A stretch of DNA of 64,000 bases from Aquaspirillum sp. LM1 (lineage in GTDB: Bacteria; Pseudomonadota; Gammaproteobacteria; Burkholderiales; Aquaspirillaceae), in NCBI RefSeq assembly GCF_002002905.1, contig NZ_CP019509.1:1736001-1800000 (forward strand). The letters are read 5' to 3'. Shown here in pieces: positions 34,807-44,121 of the stretch. Positions within the stretch are counted from its first letter, which is position 1. Each line of letters starts with the position of its first letter. A program made the position numbers and the translations under genes. A model generated the notes under the pieces. That model saw only the letters and a program-made list of their open reading frames with translations. It made no database searches and was not told where the DNA came from.

Positions 34807-36663
34807 ATGAGAAAACTGCTTTATCTGGCCTGTCTGGCCACCCTGCCCGCCTGGGCCGCCCTTGATGCTGACCTGGTGGCCGCCCGCAGTGGCGGCCCGG
34901 CGCTGACCCAGGCAGTGGACAGCGCGCAAGGCAGCCTGCTGGAAAGTTACCCGCGCTACTGGGCACTGGCCCGCAATCTGGACCAGGCGGGCAGCGCCGA
35001 GGTGCAGGCGTTCTTGCAGCGCTACCCAGACAGCGTGCTGGCCGAACGGCTGCGGCTGGACTGGGCCAAGCGCCTGGCGCGTAGCGAATCCTGGGCCGAA
35101 TTTGCCGTGGAATACGCCAGGCTACCGGCAGTGGCCCGCGATGAAGATGTGCAATGCTCGGACACCCTGCGCCGCCTACGCCAGGGCGATGGCGACGCCG
35201 TCAGCGAGGCGCGGGCGCGCTGGCTCAGCCAGCGCAGCAGCCCGGCAGGCTGCAGTGCGCTGTTTGATGCACTGGCCGCCAGCGGCAAGCTCAACGATGC
35301 CGAGCTGTGGAAGCGCGTGCGCCTGCTGTTGTCAGTGGGCAGTGTGAACAGCGCCCGCGCCATCAGCCAACTGGCAGGTCAGCCTTTGTCGGCTGCGCAG
35401 GTCAATAGCCCAGGCACTGCTGACCTGTCCAGCGTGGCTGGGCGGGAAAGCGCGCTGCTGGCGATTCAGCGCCAGGCCAAGAACGACCCGAACGGCGCTG
35501 CCCAGTTGCTGAATTCGCTGGCCAGCCGGCTGCCCAAAACCGACCAGGGCTACGCCTGGGGCCAGATTGGCCTGGCCGCCGCCAAGCGGATGGACATGTG
35601 GAACGCGCTGAGCGCCTACGCCAAGGCCGACCCGCGCCAGCTCAGCGACGAGCAGTGGGAATGGTGGGCGCGCGCGGCGCTGCGGCAAAACCAGTGGGAC
35701 ACCGTGGCCCAGGTCACTGCCGACATGCCGGACACGCTGCGCAACCTGCCCAGCTGGACCTACTGGCAAGGCCGGGCGCTGAAGCAGCGCGGCAAAACCA
35801 CCGACGCCAACAGCCGCTTTGCCCGTATCAGCACGCTGAACAGTTTTTATGGCCTGCTGGCCCGCGAAGAGCTGGGCACCTCGGTGGGGGAAACCCCGGC
35901 GCGCTACACCCCGTCCGAGCGGGAAATCAGCAGCATGCGGCAAACCCCGTCGGTGGCACGCGCGCTGGCGCTGTTTGACATTGGCCAGCGCTTTGCCCGA
36001 CCCGAATTCCGCGAAGACGCCAAGCGCGAATGGCGCTTTGCCATGCGCAACCAGCCTGATGAAAACCTGCTGGCTGCTGCCGAAGTGGGCCGGCAGGCCG
36101 GCTTTTACGACATGGCCATCTACAGCGCCGACCGCACCGCCAGCCTGCATGATTTCAGCCTGCGCTATCTGTCGCCCTACCGCGACATCACCCAGCGCTA
36201 TGCCCGCCAGCTGAATCTGGACGAAGCCTGGGTGTACGGGCTGATTCGCCAGGAAAGCCGCTTTGTGCATATTGCCCGCTCGGGCGTGGGCGCGTCCGGC
36301 CTGATGCAGCTGATGCCGGCCACCGCCAAATGGGTGGCCAACAAGATTGGCCTGGGCAGTTTTTCGGTGAATGATATCGGCACCAATATCCAGCTGGGCA
36401 CCTGGTATCTGCGCCATGTGTTTGACGGCCTGGACGACAACGCGGTGATGGCCACTGCGGCCTACAATGCCGGGCCGGGCCGCGCCCGCGCCTGGCAATC
36501 TGGCGAACCGCTGGAAGGGGCGATTTACGCGGAAACCATCCCGTTTACCGAAACCCGTGATTATGTGCAGAAGGTGATGGCCAATGCGGTGCATTACACC
36601 GCCAACTTTGGCGGCAGCGCCTTGCGGCTGAAAGAGCGCATGGGCTGGATTCCGGCCAGGTAA
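34807..36663 (+). CDS. slt: Soluble lytic murein transglycosylase (Slt70-like)
   Basis: A 618-residue periplasmic enzyme that cleaves peptidoglycan to 1,6-anhydromuropeptides. The signal peptide is MRKLLYLACLATLPAWA. A long alpha-helical superhelix of TPR-like repeats follows, then a C-terminal lysozyme-like domain with the catalytic Glu in GLIRQESRFVHIARSGVGAS, GLMQLMPATAKWVA and TAAYNAGPGRARAW. The ATG at 34807 is chosen for the signal peptide; a longer frame upstream is not credible. It is transcribed divergently from the peroxiredoxin gene. Confidence 0.93.
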   Translation: MRKLLYLACLATLPAWAALDADLVAARSGGPALTQAVDSAQGSLLESYPRYWALARNLDQAGSAEVQAFLQRYPDSVLAERLRLDWAKRLARSESWAEFAVEYARLPAVARDEDVQCSDTLRRLRQGDGDAVSEARARWLSQRSSPAGCSALFDALAASGKLNDAELWKRVRLLLSVGSVNSARAISQLAGQPLSAAQVNSPGTADLSSVAGRESALLAIQRQAKNDPNGAAQLLNSLASRLPKTDQGYAWGQIGLAAAKRMDMWNALSAYAKADPRQLSDEQWEWWARAALRQNQWDTVAQVTADMPDTLRNLPSWTYWQGRALKQRGKTTDANSRFARISTLNSFYGLLAREELGTSVGETPARYTPSEREISSMRQTPSVARALALFDIGQRFARPEFREDAKREWRFAMRNQPDENLLAAAEVGRQAGFYDMAIYSADRTASLHDFSLRYLSPYRDITQRYARQLNLDEAWVYGLIRQESRFVHIARSGVGASGLMQLMPATAKWVANKIGLGSFSVNDIGTNIQLGTWYLRHVFDGLDDNAVMATAAYNAGPGRARAWQSGEPLEGAIYAETIPFTETRDYVQKVMANAVHYTANFGGSALRLKERMGWIPAR

Positions 36664-36723
36664 GCCTGGCGCATTGCCCGATCGTGTGTTGCGTCCCTCC
36701 AGAGAGGCGACGCAGCCTACCTG

Positions 36724-36776
36724 AGGATACGCTGAAAAAATCGTCATTCCCGCGCTGGATAAATCAGCGCGTCCCT
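36724..36776. repeat. Internally deleted 53-bp copy of repeat family A
   Basis: AGGATACGCTGAAAAAATCG at the left and GATAAATCAGCGCGTCCCT at the right are the two ends of the 112-bp element (inverted relative to 4298-4409), with the middle missing. It lies between slt and the epimerase gene; a hairpin-like GCGTCCCTCC/GAGGCGACGC precedes it. Confidence 0.65.
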
Positions 36777-36828
36777 CACTGAATGTCTCACCGCCGCGCC
36801 ATACGCGGCCTGACCCTGGAGAGTTCCC

Positions 36829-37767
36829 ATGTCCCTGCATCCGCAGCGCATTGCCCTGATTGGCGGCACCGGCTTTGTTGGCCAGCATCTGGCCGAGCAA
36901 CTGGTGGGCCGCGAACGCCAGCTGACCCTGCTGACCCGTCGCCGTGAACGCAGCAAGGCGCTGGGCATGCTGCCTGGCGTGCGCCTGCTGGAAGGCGGCC
37001 CGGCGGCGCTGGACAGCCTGCTGGCCGGCCAGGATGCCGCCGTGCACATGGTGGGCATTCTGCATGGCAGCCGACGCGACTTCGAGCGCGCCCATGTGCA
37101 GCTGACCGAGCAGGTGATTGCCGCCTGCCAGCGCCAGGGCGTCAGGCGGCTGGTGCTGGTCAGCGCGCTGGGTGCCGGGCGCGATGCGCCGTCGGACTAC
37201 CAGCAAACCAAGGCGCTGGCCGAAGAAAAACTGATAGCCAGCGGGCTGGACTGGACCATCATCCGCCCGTCAGTGATTTTTGGTCAGGGCGACAGTTTTC
37301 TTACCCTGTTTGCCCGCTTGCTGGTCATTGCCCCATGCCTGCCGCTGGCCGGGGCCAACACCCGCTTTCAGCCCGTGTGGGTGGAAGACGTGGTGCGGGT
37401 GATTGCCGACTGCCTGGACCGCCGCGACACCATCGGCCAGCGCTACGAGCTGACCGGACCGGAAACCTTCACCCTGGCCGAACTGGTGCGCTACGTTGGC
37501 CAGCTGACCGGCCATCCGCGCCCGGTATTCGGCCTGCCCAAGGGGCTGGCCATGCTGCAGGCGGCGCTGATGGAATGCCTGCCCAATCCGCCGATGTCAC
37601 GCGACAATGTGCGCTCGCTGGCTTGCGACAATGTCAGCGTTGATGGGTTTCCGCAGGCGGTGTTTGGTTTTGCGCCCAGCGCGCTGACCAGCATTGCCCC
37701 TGGCTGGCTGGGCGGGCAGACGACGGCCAACCGGTATGACGCATTTCGCAGCCGGGCGCAGCGATGA
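36829..37767 (+). CDS. NDUFA9-like NAD(P)-binding epimerase-family protein
   Basis: A 312-residue short-chain-dehydrogenase-like protein of the complex-I NDUFA9 subgroup. The Rossmann motif is [36 protein letters not shown] and [19 protein letters not shown] (the YxxxK-like position is altered to YQQTK) follow, then [14 protein letters not shown] and [13 protein letters not shown]. The role is probably a cofactor-binding or quinone-linked one, not proven. The preceding GGAGAG fits the ATG at 36829. The stop overlaps the cca start (ATGA), so the two are translationally coupled. Confidence 0.82.
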   Translation: MSLHPQRIALIGGTGFVGQHLAEQLVGRERQLTLLTRRRERSKALGMLPGVRLLEGGPAALDSLLAGQDAAVHMVGILHGSRRDFERAHVQLTEQVIAACQRQGVRRLVLVSALGAGRDAPSDYQQTKALAEEKLIASGLDWTIIRPSVIFGQGDSFLTLFARLLVIAPCLPLAGANTRFQPVWVEDVVRVIADCLDRRDTIGQRYELTGPETFTLAELVRYVGQLTGHPRPVFGLPKGLAMLQAALMECLPNPPMSRDNVRSLACDNVSVDGFPQAVFGFAPSALTSIAPGWLGGQTTANRYDAFRSRAQR

Positions 37768-38990
37768 GCCTGCAGTGTTACATCGTGGGCGGCGCGGTGC
37801 GCGACCGCCTGCTGGGCCGGCCCGTCAAGGACCGTGACTGGGTAGTGGTGGGGGCCACGCCCGAGGCGCTGCTGGCGCAGGGCTTTCGTCCGGTGGGACG
37901 GGATTTTCCGGTGTTTTTGCACCCGCACAGCCACGAGGAATACGCGCTGGCGCGCACCGAACGCAAAACCGGCAAGGGCTACCATGGCTTTGTCTGCCAT
38001 GCTGCACCGGATGTCACCCTGGAAGAAGACCTCGCCCGTCGCGACCTCACCATCAACGCCATGGCGCAAACCGCCGACGGCGACATCATCGACCCCTACC
38101 ACGGCCAGGACGACCTGCGCGCCGGCGTGCTGCGCCACGTCAGCCTGGCGTTTGCCGAAGACCCGGTGCGCATTTTGCGCCTGGCACGCTTTGCCGCCCG
38201 CTATGGCTTTACCGTGGCCGACGACACCCGCGCGCTGATGCGGCAGATGGTGGCCAACGGCGAGGCCGACGCGCTGGTGGCCGAACGGGTGTGGCAGGAA
38301 CTGGCCAAGGGCCTGATGGAAACCACCCCCTCGGCCATGTTCACCGTGCTGCGCGACTGCGGCGCGCTGGCGCGCATCGCTCCGGAAATCGACGCGCTAT
38401 GGGGCGTGCCGCAACGGGCGGATTACCACCCGGAAATCGACTGCGGCATCCACACCCTGCTGGTGCTGGACTACGCCGCGCAAGAAAACCAGCCGCTGCC
38501 GGTGCGCTTTGCCGCGCTCACCCACGACCTGGGCAAGGCGCTCACCCCGGCTGAGGTGCTGCCGCGCCATCTGATGCATGAGCAGCGCGGCCTGGCCCCG
38601 CTCAAAGCCCTGTGCGAGCGCCTGCGCGTGCCGGTGGAATGCCGCGAGCTGGCCTTGCTGATGTGTGCCGAACACACCCTGGTACACCGCGCCGCCGAAC
38701 TGCGCGCCGACACCGTGCTGAAACTGTTCAAACGCACCGACGCGCTGCGCCGTCCGGCGCGCTTTGCCCAACTGCTGGCCGCCTGCCGCGCCGACGCCCG
38801 TGGCCGTACGGGCTTTGCCGACTGCGCCTATCCGCAGGCCGAGTATCTGGCCAGCCTGCTGGCGGCGGCACAAGCGGTGAATGCCGGGGAGATTGCCCGA
38901 GGCTGCCCGCAGCCCGGCGAGATTGCCCTGGCGGTGGACACAGCCAGGGTGGCGGCCATAGAGGCAGGCAAGCGGGCGTGGCAAGCCTAG
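37764..38990 (+). CDS. cca: Multifunctional CCA-adding enzyme
   Basis: A 408-residue tRNA nucleotidyltransferase that builds or repairs the CCA 3' end. Class II motifs are seen: GGAVRD at residues 9-14, DRDW with catalytic Asp23/Asp25, and [10 protein letters not shown] and [18 protein letters not shown]. An HD phosphohydrolase domain follows ([12 protein letters not shown], near 250), typical of the multifunctional E. coli type. The stop TAG (38988-38990) lies within the CTAG end of a repeat element, so the last residues may differ from the ancestral ones. Confidence 0.95.
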   Translation: MSLQCYIVGGAVRDRLLGRPVKDRDWVVVGATPEALLAQGFRPVGRDFPVFLHPHSHEEYALARTERKTGKGYHGFVCHAAPDVTLEEDLARRDLTINAMAQTADGDIIDPYHGQDDLRAGVLRHVSLAFAEDPVRILRLARFAARYGFTVADDTRALMRQMVANGEADALVAERVWQELAKGLMETTPSAMFTVLRDCGALARIAPEIDALWGVPQRADYHPEIDCGIHTLLVLDYAAQENQPLPVRFAALTHDLGKALTPAEVLPRHLMHEQRGLAPLKALCERLRVPVECRELALLMCAEHTLVHRAAELRADTVLKLFKRTDALRRPARFAQLLAACRADARGRTGFADCAYPQAEYLASLLAAAQAVNAGEIARGCPQPGEIALAVDTARVAAIEAGKRAWQA

Positions 38991-39628
38991 TAGCCAGTCA
39001 CGCTGAAACACAAGGGTTCATGTCGCCACGAAGAACTACTCGCCGCACGACACCGAGTCATTCCCGCGCAGGCGGGAATCCAGGCGTGTCCACAGCGCAC
39101 AGCGGGGTGAGCGCTCATCAGCGCTTACCTGCGCCATGCCCACCGCGCCACAGCGTGCGCCGTGCAAGCTTAAGGCTGTGGGACAGTCGTAAGAGCACAC
39201 ACCTGCTGCACGCTGTGGATACCCCTGGATTCCCGCCTGCGCGGGAATGACGGGGTGGAGTGCGGCGGGTGGTTCGCTGTGGCAAGGTAAAGCTTTGTTT
39301 TAAAATAAATTAAACCAGAGCCACCATCGGAGGCCAGTCCTCTTCTGGCATGAGCTTCACCCACTTGTCGTTCCCGCGAAGGCGGGAACCCAGACCGCGC
39401 CACAGTGTGCGCCGTGGGTGTTGAGCGTTGTGGGGCAGTCGGGAGAACACGCACCTGCGGCACGCGGTGGATACCCCTGGATTCCCGCCTGCGCGGGAAT
39501 GACGCGGTGGGGTGCGGCGGGTGGTTCGCTGTAGCAAGGTAAAGCTTTGTTTTAAAAGAAATTAAACCGAGATGCCCGGCATAAACTGGCTCGTATGAAC
39601 CCTTGTGCTTCAAGGTGATGACGACTAG
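38987..39628. repeat. Composite block of repeat family B
   Basis: The left end CTAGTAGCCAGTCACGCTGA matches the 5915 element. The right end, near 39590-39628, is the inverted form (GGTTCATACGAGC and CTAGTCGTC on the minus strand). Palindromes ATTCCC-N8-GGGAAT occur at 39060-39079, 39229-39248 and 39481-39500. Two internal segments of about 240 bp, both with AGCTTTGTTTTAAAA and AATTAAACC, are direct repeats. The remainder of the gap to 39737 shows no gene. Confidence 0.75.
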
Positions 39629-39737
39629 CCGGCTGGTTTTTCCCAGCAGACCAACCCGAAAATATCGCCCATGATGGTGATGCTGGGGGTTTGTCTGGTT
39701 ATGCACCATTCATATTGTTGGATCACGATACGAGCTC

Positions 39738-40772
39738 ATGCCCATGTGGATTCGCACCCTCTTAAGCGGGTTGGCGCTAGCACTTTGCGCCAGCTCGGCG
39801 CTGGCGTCGGTTGGCCTACAGGAGTGGCCGGCCAATGCGCTGTCAGGGCCAATCACCCTGTTTTATCCCAGTCAGGCGACGGCCAGCAACACACAGCGTG
39901 ACGGTTTTGCCATGCCGCTGGCGGTAAATGCGCCGCCTTTACCTGGCAACCGCAAGCTGATTGTCATGTCACATGGCTCACCCGCTTCTCCCTGGGTGCA
40001 TTTCGATCTGGCGCAGACCTTGGTTGAGGCGGGGTTTACTGTGGCGCTTCCCGAACATTTTGCCGATCACGCCAAAGACGACAGTGACCCCGGCCCGCCC
40101 AGCTGGAAACGGCGGCCACAGGAAATTTCGCGGGCAATTGACCGACTGCAGCAGGATGCCCGGTTTGCGGCGCTGGATTTTGCCCACATTGGCCTGTTTG
40201 GCATGTCGGCAGGAGGCCACACGGCGTTGACGCTGGCAGGCGGGCGCTGGTCTGCTGCGCGCTTGCGTGATCATTGCGAGGGGAATCTTGAACAGGATTT
40301 TCATGCTTGCGCCGGGCTGAGCGTGACGCTGACTGGCGGACTGCTGGACGGCCTGAAAAAATGGCTGGTGTTAACCATCAACGCCTACAAGCTCAGCGAT
40401 GCCAGCTGGCATGAGCATACCGATCCACGCATTGTCGCCATTGTTTCCGGCGTGCCTTTTGCCGCAGACTTTGACCCAGCTTCCTTGCGCCAGCCAAAAG
40501 CCGCTCTGGCCATCATCAGCGCCAGACAAGACCAATGGCTTATCCCCCGTTTTCATAGCGATGCGGTATTGGCCGCCTGTCCGCCCTGCACCCATCTGGC
40601 CGATCTGCCCAACGCTGGGCACGGCGCGCTGCTGGGGCCTTTACCGCCGCATCCTCCAGGACGGTTGGCCCAACTGATTGCGGATTCAGCCACGTTTGAC
40701 CGGCGCCTTGAGATGCCAAAACTGAACCGTACCATTACTGATTATTTTTCTGACAAGCTGCTCCCGCGCTGA
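39738..40772 (+). CDS. Secreted alpha/beta hydrolase, dienelactone hydrolase/PAF-acetylhydrolase-like
   Basis: A 344-residue exported protein. The signal peptide MPMWIRTLLSGLALALCASSALA is followed by SVGLQEWPAN. The alpha/beta-hydrolase features are HGSPASPWVHFDLAQ (oxyanion region), the nucleophile Ser in GLFGMSAGGHTAL, an Asp in SARQDQWL and the His in LPNAGHGALL. Such proteins are annotated as predicted dienelactone hydrolases or lipases; the substrate is unknown. The sequence is less GC-biased than its neighbours and the gene follows a repeat block, so transfer is possible. Confidence 0.78.
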   Translation: MPMWIRTLLSGLALALCASSALASVGLQEWPANALSGPITLFYPSQATASNTQRDGFAMPLAVNAPPLPGNRKLIVMSHGSPASPWVHFDLAQTLVEAGFTVALPEHFADHAKDDSDPGPPSWKRRPQEISRAIDRLQQDARFAALDFAHIGLFGMSAGGHTALTLAGGRWSAARLRDHCEGNLEQDFHACAGLSVTLTGGLLDGLKKWLVLTINAYKLSDASWHEHTDPRIVAIVSGVPFAADFDPASLRQPKAALAIISARQDQWLIPRFHSDAVLAACPPCTHLADLPNAGHGALLGPLPPHPPGRLAQLIADSATFDRRLEMPKLNRTITDYFSDKLLPR

Positions 40773-40841
40773 ATCCTCTTGTCCGTCGAAGATTCCGTGG
40801 TAGCACACCTGTCCAACCATTTTGCCCATGTGATCAAGTCC

Positions 40842-41501
40842 ATGCCCGACCTCACCCTCTCCCAACTGTTCATCGGCCAGCTTGCCAACCTGCCCGGCGA
40901 TGGCACGCCCACCGGCATGTACAAACACCCGGTGGCCGAGGCCTGGGCCGACCTGAACGGCCTGCGCGGCGATGTGCAGGCCGACCGGCGCTTTCATGGC
41001 GGGCCGGACAAGGCCGTGCATCACTATCCGGCTGAGCACTACCCCCGGCTGGCCGCGCAGGCACCAGCGGCGGCGCAGGCGCTGTGTGCCGGCAGCCTGG
41101 GCGAAAACCTGTCCACCACCGGTTGGGATGAGCATAACGTGTGCATTGGCGACTGTTACCAGGTGGGCGATGCGCTGCTGCAGGTGACCCAGCCGCGCAA
41201 GCCCTGCTGGAAAATCAATGCCCGCTTTGAAGTGGAAGGCTTGTCGGTATTTGTCGCCGAACAGGGGCTGACCGGCTGGTATTGCGCGGTGCGCCGCCCT
41301 GGCCGGCTGTGGCCGGGCGCGCCGCTGCGGCGGGTGTCGCGTCCGGCGGAGACATTGAGTCTGGCCGACTTCACCCGTTTGCAGGCCGAACACCGCCCCG
41401 ATCCGGCCCGCCTGCTGGCGGCGGCCAGCATTGACGGCCTGGCGGCGGATCTGGCGCAGCGTCTGCGCGAGCGGGCGGCATGGTTGCAGCAGCTGGCGTG
41501 A
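40842..41501 (+). CDS. MOSC-domain protein, YiiM-like
   Basis: A 219-residue protein of the molybdenum-cofactor sulfurase C-terminal domain group. It has LRGDVQADRRFHGGPDKAVHHYPAEHY, AGSLGENLSTTG and TQPRKPCWKINARF with the conserved Cys. E. coli YiiM, which detoxifies N-hydroxylated compounds, has the same blocks. I chose the ATG at 40842 (MPDLTLSQLFIGQL) by family length; in-frame upstream sequence reaches a TTG at 40779 with no support. Confidence 0.83.
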   Translation: MPDLTLSQLFIGQLANLPGDGTPTGMYKHPVAEAWADLNGLRGDVQADRRFHGGPDKAVHHYPAEHYPRLAAQAPAAAQALCAGSLGENLSTTGWDEHNVCIGDCYQVGDALLQVTQPRKPCWKINARFEVEGLSVFVAEQGLTGWYCAVRRPGRLWPGAPLRRVSRPAETLSLADFTRLQAEHRPDPARLLAAASIDGLAADLAQRLRERAAWLQQLA

Positions 41502-41632
41502 ACACACTGCTGCAGCCCGCCGCCCAGATCGCGCACCTTGCCATCTGGGCTCGCATTTTGTAGCGACACTCTCTAAGCTAAGCACATCTGCCCAGCCAAA
41601 AATGATGGGCTTTCTTTCCCGGGAGATTTTTC

Positions 41633-42031
41633 ATGCCTGATCGTTCTGTGATTGAACGTTGTGACTTGCCCAAAGACCGCATGCCCACCATCCGCGTCAA
41701 TGCCGAGCCGCGCAGCACCAATGCCCATGGCAAGGTACATGCCGGCTGGCTGATGGCCAAGATGGACCTCGCTGGCGCGCTGGACGCCGAGCGGGTGGCC
41801 AAGGGGCAGGTCACCACCGTGGCGGTGAATTCGTTTCAGTTTGCTGCGCCGGTTCTGGTGGGCGACCTGCTCAGTTTTTACGTGGAGCGTCTGCGCATGG
41901 GGCAGAAGTCAATCACCAGCAAGGTGGAAGTGTTTGCCGAGCGGCTGGACGGCAGCTGTGTGCGCATTACCGAGGCGGTCATGACATTTGTAGCCATTGA
42001 TGATGCTGGCCGTTCGCGCTTGATTGCCTGA
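41633..42031 (+). CDS. Hotdog-fold acyl-CoA thioesterase, YciA-like
   Basis: A 132-residue protein with TNAHGKVHAGWLMAKMDLAGALDAERVA (hotdog helix with the active-site acidic residue), VTTVAVNSFQFAAPVLVGDLLSFYVERLRMGQKS and a final TEAVMTFVAIDD strand. This is the YciA-type acyl-CoA thioesterase signature. GGGAG precedes the ATG. Its place next to fatty-acid genes fits release of acyl-CoA. Confidence 0.85.
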   Translation: MPDRSVIERCDLPKDRMPTIRVNAEPRSTNAHGKVHAGWLMAKMDLAGALDAERVAKGQVTTVAVNSFQFAAPVLVGDLLSFYVERLRMGQKSITSKVEVFAERLDGSCVRITEAVMTFVAIDDAGRSRLIA

Positions 42032-42170
42032 GGTAAAATTGGCAAAACCCGCTTGCCAAGTCAGGAATTTCGTGAGGGCAAGCACTGACAAGGCATGGCT
42101 GCCAGAACAGCCAAGGCTTCTGCTGCAGTGCAACATGGTCAAAATTCGTAAAGTTGTAAAAAAACAACAC

Positions 42171-42198
42171 TTGGCGGATTTAAACGGTTGTTTAGAAT
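42171..42198 (+). promoter_or_regulatory. fadL promoter with overlapping TAAAC-N4-GTTTA palindrome
   Basis: TTGGCG (42171-42176) and TAGAAT (42193-42198) are 16 bp apart. The perfect palindrome TAAACGGTTGTTTA (42181-42194) fills the spacer and overlaps the -10. That is an ideal repressor position for a PsrA-like fatty-acid regulator. Confidence 0.6.
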
Positions 42199-42317
42199 AA
42201 ATGTACGAAACGGGCTTCTCCTCGGCAAAAAATCTTTGCTAGTATCGTCTCAGGCTGCCAGATGGCATGACCTCACGCAAAAACATCCAAGTCCACGTTG
42301 GAGTAGAGGAAGAGCAC

Positions 42318-43796
42318 ATGAAATTCAACACATTGAGCCTGTCGGTGATGATGATGGGAACGCTGGCCAGCGCAGCCAGCCTCCAGGCCCATGCTTCCGG
42401 GTATCACTTTGGCACCCAGTCGGTCAGCGCTCAAGCGACGGCCAATGCCAGTGCTGCCGAAGCCACAGACGCCACCACGCTGTTTTACAACCCGGCGGGG
42501 ATGACCCGACTCAAGGGCACCCACTTTTCTGGCGCGCTGAACCTGGTGATGCCCAGCGTCAAGTACAACAACGCCCGCGCCAGCTACCCCACCCAGCCTT
42601 ACGCGGCACAGCCGCTGCCCAACGGCATGACCCTGCCAGCCGGGCTGAACCGCAGCACCGCCATCAATGGCACCACCAGCGGCAAGCTGACTGACGACCT
42701 GATTGCCGTGCCGCACATGTACCTCACTCACCAGCTCAACGACCGCATCACCCTCGGTGTGGGCGTGTATGTGCCCTATGCCTCGGAAACCGAATACCAG
42801 CGCGACTCGGTACTGCGTTACAACGTTAACCAGACTTCGCTGAAAACCATCGACATCAACCCGACGGTGGCGTTCAAGCTCAATGACCAGCACTCGCTGG
42901 CAGTCGGCGTGATTGCCCAGCACGCTGAAGCCTCGCTGCGCCAGTACGCCAACTTTGGCGGCAGCGCCAACCCGGCGCTGAACAGCCTGATGAGCGGCGT
43001 GGGCGGCGGCCATGGCAATTCCGACGGTTATGCCGATGTGGAAGGCAAGGACTGGGGCTTTGGCTACACCCTGGGCTGGATGTGGGAAATCGACCCGACC
43101 GCCCGCGTGGGCCTGGCCTACCGTTCGGCCATCAAGCACACCCTGACCGGCACCGCCGACTGGACCACGCCGTCCACCCTGGCCGGCCAGGCCGCAGCAG
43201 CACGCGGCTATATCGACAGCGATGCCAAGGTGAACATCAAGACCCCGGAATCGCTGTCGCTGCATGGCTTCAAGCAGCTGGACAGCAAGTGGGCAGTGAT
43301 GGGCGACATCACCTGGACCCGTCACTCGCGCTTTGACTCGCTGTCGATCAACTACAGCCAGCCGAAGTCTGCCCCGTTCAGCGCCAGCAACTTTGCCGGC
43401 CAGACCACCGATAAAACCACGCTGGTGCCGCAGTGGAAAAACAGCATGAAAGTGGCCATCGGCGGCACCTACCAGTACAGCGCGCCGTTGCAGCTGCGTT
43501 TTGGCGTGGCCTACGACCAATCCCCGGTGCCGGACGAAGAACACCGTCTGTCCACCATGCCGGACAACGACCGCATCTGGCTGTCGTTTGGCGGCAAGTA
43601 TGACCTGAGCAAGACCAGCTCGATCAACGTGGCGTACAGCTACATCCACATCAAGGACTCCACTGCCAAGGTGAACGGCTATTGCGGTGGTGCCACTGCG
43701 GGTGCAGTCAACTGCGTGTCCAGCTACACCGCTGGCCAGGCTGATTACAAGAGCCACGCCCATATTCTGGGTGTGCAGTACAACCACCAGTTCTGA
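42318..43796 (+). CDS. fadL: Long-chain fatty acid outer-membrane transporter, FadL family
   Basis: A 492-residue outer-membrane beta-barrel. The signal peptide MKFNTLSLSVMMMGTLASAASLQAHA precedes the N-terminal hatch motif SGYHFGTQSVSAQATANASAAEATDATTLFYNPAGM, highly typical of FadL. The C-terminus ends in Phe (QYNHQF), the BAM recognition residue. GAGGAAGAGCAC precedes the ATG at 42318. It is followed by fadN-fadA, which degrade the imported fatty acids, and has the same operator type as they do. Confidence 0.93.
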   Translation: MKFNTLSLSVMMMGTLASAASLQAHASGYHFGTQSVSAQATANASAAEATDATTLFYNPAGMTRLKGTHFSGALNLVMPSVKYNNARASYPTQPYAAQPLPNGMTLPAGLNRSTAINGTTSGKLTDDLIAVPHMYLTHQLNDRITLGVGVYVPYASETEYQRDSVLRYNVNQTSLKTIDINPTVAFKLNDQHSLAVGVIAQHAEASLRQYANFGGSANPALNSLMSGVGGGHGNSDGYADVEGKDWGFGYTLGWMWEIDPTARVGLAYRSAIKHTLTGTADWTTPSTLAGQAAAARGYIDSDAKVNIKTPESLSLHGFKQLDSKWAVMGDITWTRHSRFDSLSINYSQPKSAPFSASNFAGQTTDKTTLVPQWKNSMKVAIGGTYQYSAPLQLRFGVAYDQSPVPDEEHRLSTMPDNDRIWLSFGGKYDLSKTSSINVAYSYIHIKDSTAKVNGYCGGATAGAVNCVSSYTAGQADYKSHAHILGVQYNHQF

Positions 43797-43805
43797 TGGG
43801 GGTTC

Positions 43806-43965
43806 CGCCCGGTTTTGATGCCGGGCGGCCAACCTGGTGCGTGGCCAGCCCCGCTGTTCAAGGGCGGGGGAAACGCCAGTTTATCGTTGTGTGAACTGAG
43901 TGCAGGCCGTAGTATTCCTGCACTGCTGCCTTGCCGCAGGGAAACCTGCCCAAGGCAGCAGTTTG
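43806..43965 (+). terminator. Hairpins after fadL
   Basis: CCGCCCGG pairs with CCGGGCGG (43806-43829). Further on, ACTGCTGCCTTG pairs with CAAGGCAGCAGT (43922-43962) around an inner GCAGG-GAAA-CCTGC hairpin, followed by TTT. The second is a strong candidate terminator before the fadN promoter region. Confidence 0.6.
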
Positions 43966-43966
43966 T

Positions 43967-43990
43967 AAACAAGCGTTTTAAACGTTTAAA
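43967..43990 (+). promoter_or_regulatory. Fatty-acid-type operator upstream of fadN-fadA
   Basis: AAAC-AAGC-GTTT (43967-43978) runs straight into the perfect palindrome TTTAAACGTTTAAA (43977-43990), 132-155 bp before the fadN ATG. It matches the AAAC-N4-GTTT sites of fadL and the acyl-CoA dehydrogenase. The remaining leader to 44121 holds no gene. Confidence 0.55.
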
Positions 43991-44121
43991 TTAGTGATAC
44001 ACCATCGGATGGCCCTGCCATCCGGCCTGTGGGTGGGGATAAACAGATTTCAACCGGAACATACCGGCAATCGCAGGGCCACCCCGCCCGTTTTGCAAGT
44101 GCTGACCATTCTGAGGAAACC

